From Cytophagaceae bacterium (lineage in GTDB: Bacteria > Bacteroidota > Bacteroidia > Cytophagales > Spirosomataceae): a DNA stretch of 10,516 bases. Shown here piece after piece: positions 1 to 7,084 of this stretch (position 1 is the stretch's first letter; each line of letters opens with the position of its first letter). The notes beneath the pieces are model-generated. The model did not search any database. It was given only the letters and a program-made list of their open reading frames with translations, and was not told the DNA's origin. The DNA lies in contig CANIYB010000061.1 in NCBI GenBank assembly GCA_947471105.1, forward strand, positions 1-10,516, written 5' to 3'. The position numbers and the translations under genes were made by a program.

Positions 1-572
1 ACTGGATCCAAAGTCCTGAAGAAAAAGAGAAATTTCACGCTTTATGTTTAGGTCAGTCAGCAGCCAAAAACCCAGGACATCTACTCGTTTTTGTTACCAG
101 AAAAGATTTGTGGAAATCAAGGGCCCAATGGAATCTGAGTCGAATTAAAGAATCTTTACAAGGCAAAGAACCCTCCAAAATGGAAAAAAGAGGTTTAGAT
201 TATTATGGAAAATTAATGCCTCTTTTATATCGACAAGACCCCTTTGGCATTTTCACTTTTGTTCGCAAATGCATTTGCATATGGATGGGAATGAGAAAAC
301 CTTTCATGCGTTTTGGAGGAGAGGCAGACCAGCGCGTTATGGCACATAAATCCTGTGCATTAGCTGCTCAAACGTTTATGTTATCCATTGCAGCCGAAGG
401 ATTAGAATCTTGTCCCATGGAAGGCTTTGATGCTGTTCGAGTAAAAAAGGCTTTAGATCTTCCCTCTGGAGCTGAAGTCAATATGATCATTGCCGTAGGA
501 AAAGGAACCGAAGAAGGTATCTGGGGTCCCCGATTTAGATTACCCTACGAAGATGTAGTTTTCAAAAGGTAA
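1..572 (+). CDS. Nitroreductase family protein, 5' end cut by window edge
   Basis: This is the C-terminal 189 residues of an FMN-dependent nitroreductase-like oxidoreductase; the frame is open from the left edge (first full codon at base 3), so the start lies outside. Family features seen: an N-terminal stretch with QSAAKNPGHLLVFVTRKD, the helix RVMAHKSCALAAQTFML (about residue 111), the flavin-side loop GLESCPMEGFD (about 133-143) and the C-terminal GPRFRLPYEDVVF. Proteins of this type reduce nitro, quinone or flavin substrates with NAD(P)H, usually as cytoplasmic homodimers; the true substrate cannot be read here. A TTG at 108 could be scored as a start, but the family similarity runs upstream of it. 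The gene converges on priA, and its TAA at 570-572 touches the priA stop. Family assignment is good; exact function is unknown. Confidence 0.85.
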   Translation, partial: WIQSPEEKEKFHALCLGQSAAKNPGHLLVFVTRKDLWKSRAQWNLSRIKESLQGKEPSKMEKRGLDYYGKLMPLLYRQDPFGIFTFVRKCICIWMGMRKPFMRFGGEADQRVMAHKSCALAAQTFMLSIAAEGLESCPMEGFDAVRVKKALDLPSGAEVNMIIAVGKGTEEGIWGPRFRLPYEDVVFKR

Positions 573-590
573 TTAGAGACAATCTACATC
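552..590. repeat. Inverted repeat spanning the convergent stop codons
   Basis: GATGTAG (552-558) and CTACATC (584-590) are perfect 7-base inverted arms separated by 25 bases. The spacer holds the palindrome TAATTA at 570-575, which supplies the stop codons of both the nitroreductase gene and priA. Neither strand shows a T-run after the distal arm, so this is not a classical terminator. It could fold weakly at both transcript ends or be chance. Confidence 0.3.
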
Positions 591-3074
591 AGGTATTATT
601 TGAACTCCTTTGCATGCCGGTGTAGTTTGAACCTTGTCCAAAATCGAACGTAAATTTTCCTTAAACTTAGCAAGAGAAACACCCTTTTCTAATTTAATTA
701 AGATCTCCATTGCATATTGATTTCGAATCCGTTCGACCAAAGGACGCTCTGGGCCCAAAATACGGCCATGACCAAAATTTTCTTTTAAAATACTGCCTAA
801 TTCAAAAGCAGCTTTTTCCACGGCCATGGAATCTAAATGCCTAAGCGTTAATTTAATTAACCGAGTAAATGGAGGATAATGATACCCCTCACGCTCAATA
901 ATTTCTTCTGAATAAAGGGATTCATAATCCCCATTCAATATGAATTGAAAAAGTCGATGCGTAGGTTGATTCGTTTGAATATACACTTGGCCCTGAACTT
1001 CCCGCCTGCCAGCCCGACCCGCCACCTGGGTGATTAATTGGAATCCACGCTCATGGGCCCTAAAATCCGGAAAATTAATGATTCGATCTGCATCAAAAAT
1101 CGCCACAGTAGATAAACCCTCAAAGTCCAAACCCTTTGCCACCATTTGAGTCCCGACCAAAATGTCAATATTGCCTGATTGGATTTCCGCTAACAAACTA
1201 TTAAATGCCGTTTTAGATCTTGTGGTATCTAAATCCATCCTTCCGATCCGTGCATCCGGAATATGGAGTTGGAGCTCCTCCTCCAACTTTTCAGTCCCGT
1301 ACCCCATGGTTTTAAGGTTTGTGCTTCCACAGGCAGCACAACGGGTCAACAAGCCTTCTTTGTATCCACAATAATGGCAGCGTAGTTCTTGGTCACGCGC
1401 GTGATAGGTTAAACTAACATCGCATTGATTACAAGATGCGATCCAATCACAATCTTGACATTGAATATAAGGCGAATAACCTCTTCGGTTTTGGAATAAT
1501 AAACTTTGCTTTCCCTGTTCAAAATTTTCTTGTAAAACAGCGATTAAATCCAAAGAAAATCCACCCTTCATCTGCTTCATGCGGTAGGCATATTTCGTAT
1601 CGATCAACTCCATTTTAGGCAATTGGGCCGCGCCAAAACGTTCTTTAATAACTACCAAGCCATATTTATCTTGTTTTGCCTGATAATAAGATTCCAAAGA
1701 TGGAGTCGCTGATCCTAAAAGAACTTTGGCCCCTTGTTGAGCGGCAAGAACCATTGCCACATCCCTCGCATGATATCTAGGAGCGGGATCCACTTGTTTA
1801 AATGAAGATTCATGCTCTTCATCCACAATGATCAATCCTAAACGAGAAAAGGGTAAAAAAACGGATGATCGAACGCCTACCACAAAAGGATATTTACCCT
1901 CGACAATCGACTTCCAAACCTCCACACGTTCGTTATCCGAAAATTTAGAATGATAAATACCTACTTGATCCCCAAAAATCTTTTTAAGTCGAAAAACAAT
2001 TTGGGTCGTCAGTGCAATTTCAGGCAACAGATATAAGACTTGGTCCCCATTAGACAAGGCCTCCTGAATCAATCGAATATAAATTTCAGTCTTCCCACTT
2101 CCTGTGATGCCATGCAACAAAACAACATCCTTCTTTTGAAACTGCGTTAAAATAGACTGATAGGCCTTTGTTTGAGCTTCATTTAAGTCAAAAGAACTGG
2201 GGATAAAATCATCTTCATTAGCTCCAAAACGCGAAATAACTACCTCGAAAACTTCAAAATATCCATTTTTAATGAGTGTCTGAAGCGAGCTTTCTGAAAG
2301 TCCCGCTTGAGAAAAACTTGACTTTTCAAGCCCCTTAATATTTAATTCAGGATCTCGCAAAACTGGAATAAACTTCAAGTAATGGAGTAAGACTTGTATT
2401 TGTTTCGGTTTATCCTCAACCAATTTAATGAGTTCCGTAATTTTATCTTGACTCGTCCATGCGGAACATAATCTGATTTTACGAATGACTTTGGGTGTGT
2501 ACCGATCTTTAAGTTCATCAAAAATTAACACGGCCGAATGTCCAACCAATGATTTAATGATGTGATAAGGGCTTTTCACTTCGGCGATCCGAGCGACTTC
2601 ATCGTAACTGAGTGAACCCTTTTCGACCACAGATTGATAAACCAATAATTCTTTTTCATTTAAATCCTGAAGGTTAGAGAATTCCGGATGTGCTTGGACT
2701 TTAGATTGACTTGAAATTTTTAAACCAGCTGGAAGTGCCACTTGAAATACTTCCCCAGGGTAACACATGTAGTAATCAGCCACCCATTGGAATAATTTTA
2801 TTTGAGATTCAGTCACTAAAGGAGCTTCATCTAAAATCTCTAATATATATTTTGCTTGGTATTGCTTGGGAGGTTGATGGTGCACGGAAACAATCACAGC
2901 CGTAAGCACTTTTGAACTTCCAAAGGGCACAACAATCCTTAGGCCCAATTGGACTACCTCTGCCCAAATCCTAGGAACGCGGTAAGTAAAATGCCTAGGG
3001 ATAGGCAAAGGGAGAAGTGCGTCAACAAAAACTGTCGATTCTTCCGTTTCAAAAAGAGGATTATTTTCACTCAT
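573..3074 (-). CDS. priA: Primosomal protein N' (PriA), replication restart helicase
   Basis: PriA is a 3'-to-5' superfamily 2 DNA helicase that recognises stalled forks and reloads the replisome. With the start at 3074 the protein has 833 residues. Seen in order: an N-terminal 3'-DNA-binding domain opening with VFVDALLPLPIPRHFTYRVP, Walker A GITGSGKT (about 322-329), Walker B DEEH (418-421), GSATPS (454-459), a zinc-binding region with eight cysteines (539, 542, 548, 551, 566, 569, 579, 582), helicase motif V GTQMVAKGLDF and motif VI QVAGRAGR. All catalytic and zinc residues are intact. An in-frame ATG at 3137 would add 21 residues and overlap gldD by 14 bases; I prefer 3074 because the DNA-binding domain begins shortly after it. 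It is the last gene of the presumed pyk-plsC-gldD-priA unit. Confidence 0.95.
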   Translation of the reverse strand: MSENNPLFETEESTVFVDALLPLPIPRHFTYRVPRIWAEVVQLGLRIVVPFGSSKVLTAVIVSVHHQPPKQYQAKYILEILDEAPLVTESQIKLFQWVADYYMCYPGEVFQVALPAGLKISSQSKVQAHPEFSNLQDLNEKELLVYQSVVEKGSLSYDEVARIAEVKSPYHIIKSLVGHSAVLIFDELKDRYTPKVIRKIRLCSAWTSQDKITELIKLVEDKPKQIQVLLHYLKFIPVLRDPELNIKGLEKSSFSQAGLSESSLQTLIKNGYFEVFEVVISRFGANEDDFIPSSFDLNEAQTKAYQSILTQFQKKDVVLLHGITGSGKTEIYIRLIQEALSNGDQVLYLLPEIALTTQIVFRLKKIFGDQVGIYHSKFSDNERVEVWKSIVEGKYPFVVGVRSSVFLPFSRLGLIIVDEEHESSFKQVDPAPRYHARDVAMVLAAQQGAKVLLGSATPSLESYYQAKQDKYGLVVIKERFGAAQLPKMELIDTKYAYRMKQMKGGFSLDLIAVLQENFEQGKQSLLFQNRRGYSPYIQCQDCDWIASCNQCDVSLTYHARDQELRCHYCGYKEGLLTRCAACGSTNLKTMGYGTEKLEEELQLHIPDARIGRMDLDTTRSKTAFNSLLAEIQSGNIDILVGTQMVAKGLDFEGLSTVAIFDADRIINFPDFRAHERGFQLITQVAGRAGRREVQGQVYIQTNQPTHRLFQFILNGDYESLYSEEIIEREGYHYPPFTRLIKLTLRHLDSMAVEKAAFELGSILKENFGHGRILGPERPLVERIRNQYAMEILIKLEKGVSLAKFKENLRSILDKVQTTPACKGVQIIPDVDCL

Positions 3075-3123
3075 GGTAACAAAGAAACGGAAAGAATTGG
3101 GGAACAACAAGCCTGAACATAGC

Positions 3124-3726
3124 CTATTTCCATTCAAGCGTTTGAATCAAATGAATGGCATCTTGTTTTAGAAAATGGATGATGGGCGCCAAAGAATCAT
3201 TGGCCGTAGCCGTTTTAACATATACCGCCCCCCGCAAAAAATGCTTTGTGCTATCCGTCGTATAAAACTGAAAAGACGTGGCAACTTCCCCATCTAACTC
3301 AATTAAACCAGCTTTTCGACCAGACCTAGTAGTCATCACATAATCTTGAATTCCACTAGCTTTTCCTTGATGTTTGGAAGCGAGCGTATACGCATCTTGT
3401 ATCAGAGCTGACAATTTCTTCGTGTTTTGATTCAGAGGTTTATAGGTCAATTGGATAAAAGCATCCCAGCGAGGATAATAAATATAGAGCCAATGAGGTT
3501 CGGCCCAAGAAACAGAATCCTTTAAAACCTTTGCATAGGAAGAAACTTCAAAGGCAAATGGATGCCCTTTCTCTAAGGGAACATAAGAAGCATTAGGTAA
3601 TTCAATGCGGTTAAAGCCTTTGGGCCTAGGTGCATCAGCGAATTTATTTTGTTCCTTTTCAGCGCTGCATGAAAGAAGAAATATCCATAAAAATAAGGTG
3701 TATTTACTGAGGTGCGTCGATACCAT
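3124..3726 (-). CDS. gldD: Gliding motility lipoprotein GldD
   Basis: This 200-residue protein matches GldD, a lipoprotein of unknown biochemical role needed for gliding and type IX secretion in Flavobacterium johnsoniae (family knowledge). Visible: a hydrophobic signal segment (residues 9-19) ending in the lipobox LLSC with Cys20 as the lipidation site, then the family stretches RPKGFNRIELP (34-44), YYPRWDAFIQLTYKPL (83-98), LIQDAYTLASKHQGKASGI (108-126), and a C-terminal half with GEVATSFQFYTTDSTKHFLRGA. The only plausible start is ATG at 3726, which overlaps the end of the acyltransferase gene by 23 bases in another frame. No Shine-Dalgarno is seen before it, so translation is probably coupled to the upstream gene. 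gldE, the usual partner in F. johnsoniae, is not in the window. Confidence 0.88.
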   Translation of the reverse strand: MVSTHLSKYTLFLWIFLLSCSAEKEQNKFADAPRPKGFNRIELPNASYVPLEKGHPFAFEVSSYAKVLKDSVSWAEPHWLYIYYPRWDAFIQLTYKPLNQNTKKLSALIQDAYTLASKHQGKASGIQDYVMTTRSGRKAGLIELDGEVATSFQFYTTDSTKHFLRGAVYVKTATANDSLAPIIHFLKQDAIHLIQTLEWK

Positions 3727-4474
3727 AATGTGCTAAAATAGGATTTTGTATCATCTCAAAAACACGCTCTCGCAGCACAGGTACATCTTCATTCGTTAAA
3801 CCCAAGGTCTCCACGGGTGGGTGAATTTCCACTTTAATGACCCCTGGTCGCAGCAAAAAATTATGGTCATTTAACAATAAATGATTGTTGAAAAAGCTGA
3901 TGGGAACTACCGGAACCTGTTGCTGGACGGCCATCACGAAAGCGCCATCCATCAAGGGCCTACCCATGATCGGAAATTCTTTAGAGACAATTCCGCCCTC
4001 AGGGAAAATAATGATACTTCTTTTTGCCTGTAAGGCTTTAATTGAGCGACCTAAGGAAGTAGCTCGGCTCATGCGATCATTTCGATTGACTAAAATATTA
4101 AGCCTCGCATACAGGTAACCAAAGAGTGGAACTTTTTTAATTTCTGTTTTGCCAATAAATGAAAAGTAATTTTTGATGATCACCACCATTAAGGGGATAT
4201 CCAAATAGGAGAAGTGGTTGGCGCAAAAAACATATACCTTTTTACGATCTGGCTTGTAATGATGTTTTACTTGAATTCGCATGCCTGCAAAAAGAAAAAA
4301 CAACTGACCCCAAAACCGGACTAGTCGGTGTGTATACCTTCTCCATGATAATTTCTGAAGAAAGATAAACATCAATGGATATAAAAGTAAGAAGGTCAAA
4401 ATGAACCAAAATGCAGTCCAAAGGGAATAAATCACTAAAAGCGAATGTTTAACCTTTGATTCCTTTCGTTTCAT
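3704..4474 (-). CDS. PlsC-type lysophospholipid (1-acyl-glycerol-3-phosphate) acyltransferase
   Basis: A 256-residue member of the PlsC/LPLAT family, which acylates lysophosphatidic acid to phosphatidic acid at the inner membrane. Seen: an N-terminal hydrophobic segment (about 11-40), the catalytic HX4D motif as NHFSYLD (His87, Asp92), a block II-like stretch GKTEIKKVPLFGYL (from 108), motif III FPEGGI (157-162) and motif IV VPVVPISF (187-194). Motif III differs from the common FPEGTRS form; a Gly-Ile version is one I recall from other Bacteroidota. Related LPLAT enzymes act on ornithine or serine lipids, so the precise acceptor is not certain. It begins 30 bases after pyk with no terminator between, and its 3' end overlaps gldD. 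Confidence 0.88.
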   Translation of the reverse strand: MKRKESKVKHSLLVIYSLWTAFWFILTFLLLYPLMFIFLQKLSWRRYTHRLVRFWGQLFFLFAGMRIQVKHHYKPDRKKVYVFCANHFSYLDIPLMVVIIKNYFSFIGKTEIKKVPLFGYLYARLNILVNRNDRMSRATSLGRSIKALQAKRSIIIFPEGGIVSKEFPIMGRPLMDGAFVMAVQQQVPVVPISFFNNHLLLNDHNFLLRPGVIKVEIHPPVETLGLTNEDVPVLRERVFEMIQNPILAHYGIDAPQ

Positions 4475-4504
4475 ATCGAGTTAAATGCTGGGATTGAACT
4501 CTAA

Positions 4505-5971
4505 TTATTCAACAGTAGCCAATTGAACCGTATTGGTTTTTTTTCCTTGATGCGCTGGAATTGACAAAGTAGTTACAAATACATCACCGGCTGATAATAG
4601 CTTCTTTCCTTTCAGCATATCCACCATGGCGGCAACTGTTTGTTCCACATTGTCTGCAGAAGGATCAAAGAAAAATACTTTAACACCCCATAATAAACCC
4701 ATGGTTGACATTAATTCTTTGTTCGAGGTAAAGACAAACAAATCCGCCTTAGGTCTATGAGCAGAAAGTCTATACGCTGTATGTCCAGAATTTGTAATGC
4801 ATAAAATGGCCTTAGCCTTAGAATCACGGGCTAATCGGCATGCTCCAGCAATCAAACGATCCGTCAGGGCAACTTGTTGGCCCGCCAATGAGTGATTTTT
4901 AAAATAAATAGCCGCTTCATCCCCTCGAATAATTTCCAATTCATTTTGTTGTTGCTCAACAATCTCATGAATATGAGCCATGGTTTCTACAGCCTTAATT
5001 GGATAAGAACCTGAGGCAGATTCCCCACTCAACATCGTTGCCGAGGCACCTTGTAAAACGGCATTGGCCACATCGGATGTTTCAGCCCGAGTAGGCACTG
5101 GGTTCGTAATCATTGACTCTAACATTTGCGTAGCGACAATAACTGGTTTTCCGGCAGCCGTACACTTTTCAACCATTAACTGTTGAAGGTAAGGAACCAC
5201 AGCACCATCCATTTCCACGCCCAAATCTCCACGAGCCACCATAATGGCATCCGTTGCTTCTATAATCTCATCTAAATTGTCAATCGCCTCAGGCTTCTCT
5301 ATTTTAGCAATGACACGCGTATTTTTACCGTATGCCTTTATTTTATCTTTTATATCCCAAATATCTGCCGCTTTACGAACAAAAGAAAGGGCAATCCAAT
5401 CAACTCCATGATCTAAACCAAAATACAAATCGGCTTCATCCTTCGGTGTCAAACAAGGCAAAGAAACCTTGGTTCCAGGAAGATTTATCCCTTTTTTAGA
5501 CTTCAAGATACCGCCATAAATTACTTCAGTGACTACCTCCTTTTTAACTGGATCAATTGATATTACTTTAACTTCAAGATTTCCATCATCCATTAATATG
5601 CGCTCACCCACATTCACATCTAAATACATGGATGTATATGTAGTTCCCACTTTTTCAGAAGTACCTAATAAATTTTCATCCATGGCAAAAATTAATTGTT
5701 TGCCTGCTTCTAAAACCACCCCATTGTTCTCAACTAATTGAGTCCTGATTTTAGGACCTTGTAAATCCTGTAAAATACTTAGGTTTAAATCTAGCTCCTT
5801 GCTTATTTCACGGATCATCAGTAATCTTTGTAAATGATCTTCATGAGTACCATGAGAAAAATTTAATCGAAATACATTGACCCCAGCTTTCGCTAATTGA
5901 ATTAATGATTCTTTGGATTCGGAGGCAGGACCTACTGTGGCAACAATTTTGGTTTTGCGTTGATACGACAT
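4505..5971 (-). CDS. pyk: Pyruvate kinase
   Basis: Pyruvate kinase transfers phosphate from phosphoenolpyruvate to ADP in the last step of glycolysis, in the cytoplasm. The 488-residue length is normal for bacterial enzymes. Visible: the substrate-binding RLNFSHG (Arg35), DLQGPKIR (69-76), a B-domain cap around residues 80-180, the signature AKIEKPEAIDNLDEI with catalytic Lys223 and metal ligand Glu225, ARGDLGVE with metal ligand Asp249, TQMLESM with Thr281, and MLSGESASGSYP (313-324), followed by the C-terminal regulatory domain. ATG at 5971 starts the conserved KTKIVATVGP stretch five residues in. It lacks an obvious Shine-Dalgarno, as is common in this phylum. It is the first gene after the gldN terminator and so probably carries its own promoter. 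Confidence 0.97.
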   Translation of the reverse strand: MSYQRKTKIVATVGPASESKESLIQLAKAGVNVFRLNFSHGTHEDHLQRLLMIREISKELDLNLSILQDLQGPKIRTQLVENNGVVLEAGKQLIFAMDENLLGTSEKVGTTYTSMYLDVNVGERILMDDGNLEVKVISIDPVKKEVVTEVIYGGILKSKKGINLPGTKVSLPCLTPKDEADLYFGLDHGVDWIALSFVRKAADIWDIKDKIKAYGKNTRVIAKIEKPEAIDNLDEIIEATDAIMVARGDLGVEMDGAVVPYLQQLMVEKCTAAGKPVIVATQMLESMITNPVPTRAETSDVANAVLQGASATMLSGESASGSYPIKAVETMAHIHEIVEQQQNELEIIRGDEAAIYFKNHSLAGQQVALTDRLIAGACRLARDSKAKAILCITNSGHTAYRLSAHRPKADLFVFTSNKELMSTMGLLWGVKVFFFDPSADNVEQTVAAMVDMLKGKKLLSAGDVFVTTLSIPAHQGKKTNTVQLATVE

Positions 5972-6090
5972 ATATTTAATCTATACTTATTTGACCGCAA
6001 TTTACATTTAAGTCTTCAAAAAATGAATTTAAACAAGAATTAAACTTGAAATAATCCAAAGAATAATACTTTAACAAGTTTTGATGACAT
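5972..6090 (-). promoter_or_regulatory. Presumed promoter region and 5' leader of pyk
   Basis: These AT-rich bases lie between the gldN terminator and the pyk start. Since the upstream unit is terminated, a promoter for pyk-plsC-gldD-priA should be here. I see only imperfect matches to the Bacteroidota TTTG / TAnnTTTG consensus, so no boxes are assigned. A 7-base inverted repeat (AAACTTG at 6042-6048, CAAGTTT at 6075-6081) lies in the region. Confidence 0.4.
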
Positions 6091-6115
6091 AAAAAAAGGG
6101 ATGCTATACATCCCT
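6091..6115 (-). terminator. Intrinsic terminator of the gldKLMN unit
   Basis: Read on the minus strand, 22 bases after the gldN stop, AGGGATG (6115-6109) pairs perfectly with CATCCCT (6103-6097) around the five-base loop TATAG, and the stem runs straight into a further six T residues (6096-6091). This is a textbook Rho-independent terminator for transcripts coming from gldN. On the plus strand no T-run follows, so it acts in one direction. Confidence 0.9.
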
Positions 6116-6136
6116 ACATTTTATTTAATTATTTTA

Positions 6137-7072
6137 TTAATTTTCCCACATATCGTGTTCCAATTCCAGTAATTTATATTCCAGCAATTGGGACATTAAT
6201 AAGCCTTCTTTCTCTCCTTCAAACATATCTGTTAAATACTTATTTTCTGCATTTCCTTTCTTGATGATACGTGCTTGAAACATACGTAAATCAAAAGCAT
6301 CAGCCATGTTTTTGTGTTGAGTTTCATTCTCAGAATTGTACCAAATACAATCAGGATTACTTCTGAACAACTTATACACATCTTTATACCTAAATGAGGC
6401 CACAGCTTTATCAAATCCCGCCTTTGTTTTTGACGCCGGAACAATTAGTGTTAAAGCCTGAATATCAAAATATAATCTTGATCTCTTGCGATCAATCACG
6501 GCATCTTCCTTAATTTCAATGATACTAAGTTCTTTAGGAAAATAATAGGCGACAGTTGAAATAGGAGCCTTCGCATCAAAATTGTCTTTCGTTGCTACTT
6601 CGGCAGTTGCTGCAGTTGCTTTTGCACCACCGGCGCCCCAACCGTCATCACTTCCTGCGCCTCCTTTAGTTTCAGGTTTTTTAGCATCTTTGGCTACTTC
6701 TCCCCCAAATCCAGCTGCACGTTCAGCCTCAGATAATTCACCATCACCTGTCGTTTCTTCCATCTTCAAATTTTCGACAAATGCCGCAGCTGAAAGTTTA
6801 ACGGTTAATGAATCATTTTTATAAGGAGTCAATACTCCTGCTTTCACCCATTCCACTAAATATTTAGAGATTTCATTATTAATGGAAAAAAACGGTTGGT
6901 TAATTTTTTCGTTCAAGTCCATGCGGCGCCATAAACGAGCTCTGTAGTGAACATCCTCTTCATCGATTGGACGAATTGAATTAGGGTTTTGAACACGAGG
7001 TTTCTCCTGTGCCTGAACTTGCACGGAAATCAAAACTGCCAAAACCATCAAATATTTACCAAATAATTTCAT
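6137..7072 (-). CDS. gldN: Gliding motility / type IX secretion protein GldN (PorN)
   Basis: GldN (PorN in Porphyromonas) is a periplasmic protein that forms, with the lipoprotein GldK, the ring complex under the outer membrane and contacts the GldM periplasmic shaft. The 311-residue product has a signal peptide (about 1-22, ending VQAQ). Family blocks are RARLWRRMDLNEKIN (44-58), FPKELSIIEIKED (178-190), RSRLYFDIQALTLIVP (197-212), FRYKD (227-231) and DAFDLRMFQARIIK (258-271). Residues 105-160 form an unusual insert rich in Gly, Ala, Glu and Lys with a GSDDGWGAGGA stretch. The gene starts 12 bases after gldM, preceded by a short AAGG, and ends 22 bases before the terminator. Confidence 0.93.
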   Translation of the reverse strand: MKLFGKYLMVLAVLISVQVQAQEKPRVQNPNSIRPIDEEDVHYRARLWRRMDLNEKINQPFFSINNEISKYLVEWVKAGVLTPYKNDSLTVKLSAAAFVENLKMEETTGDGELSEAERAAGFGGEVAKDAKKPETKGGAGSDDGWGAGGAKATAATAEVATKDNFDAKAPISTVAYYFPKELSIIEIKEDAVIDRKRSRLYFDIQALTLIVPASKTKAGFDKAVASFRYKDVYKLFRSNPDCIWYNSENETQHKNMADAFDLRMFQARIIKKGNAENKYLTDMFEGEKEGLLMSQLLEYKLLELEHDMWEN

Positions 7073-7084
7073 AAAACCTTATTT

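Noticed and set aside
108..110. TTG at 108 as start of the nitroreductase gene
   Set aside because: Family-like sequence continues upstream in the same frame to the window edge.
3075..3137. Upstream in-frame ATG (3137) for priA
   Set aside because: It would add 21 residues unlike a PriA N-terminus and overlap gldD; the conserved DNA-binding domain begins soon after the ATG at 3074.
5972..6090. TTTG / TAnnTTTG promoter boxes before pyk
   Set aside because: Only matches with a wrong internal spacing (such as TA-n3-TTTG) or wrong box distance were found, so no specific boxes are assigned.
6232..6444. Minus-strand open frame within gldN in another frame
   Set aside because: Out-of-frame shadow of conserved GldN sequence.
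6582..6824. Plus-strand open frame, Ala/Pro-rich
   Set aside because: It is the antisense shadow of the Gly/Ala-rich part of gldN, with no ribosome-binding site or recognisable domain.
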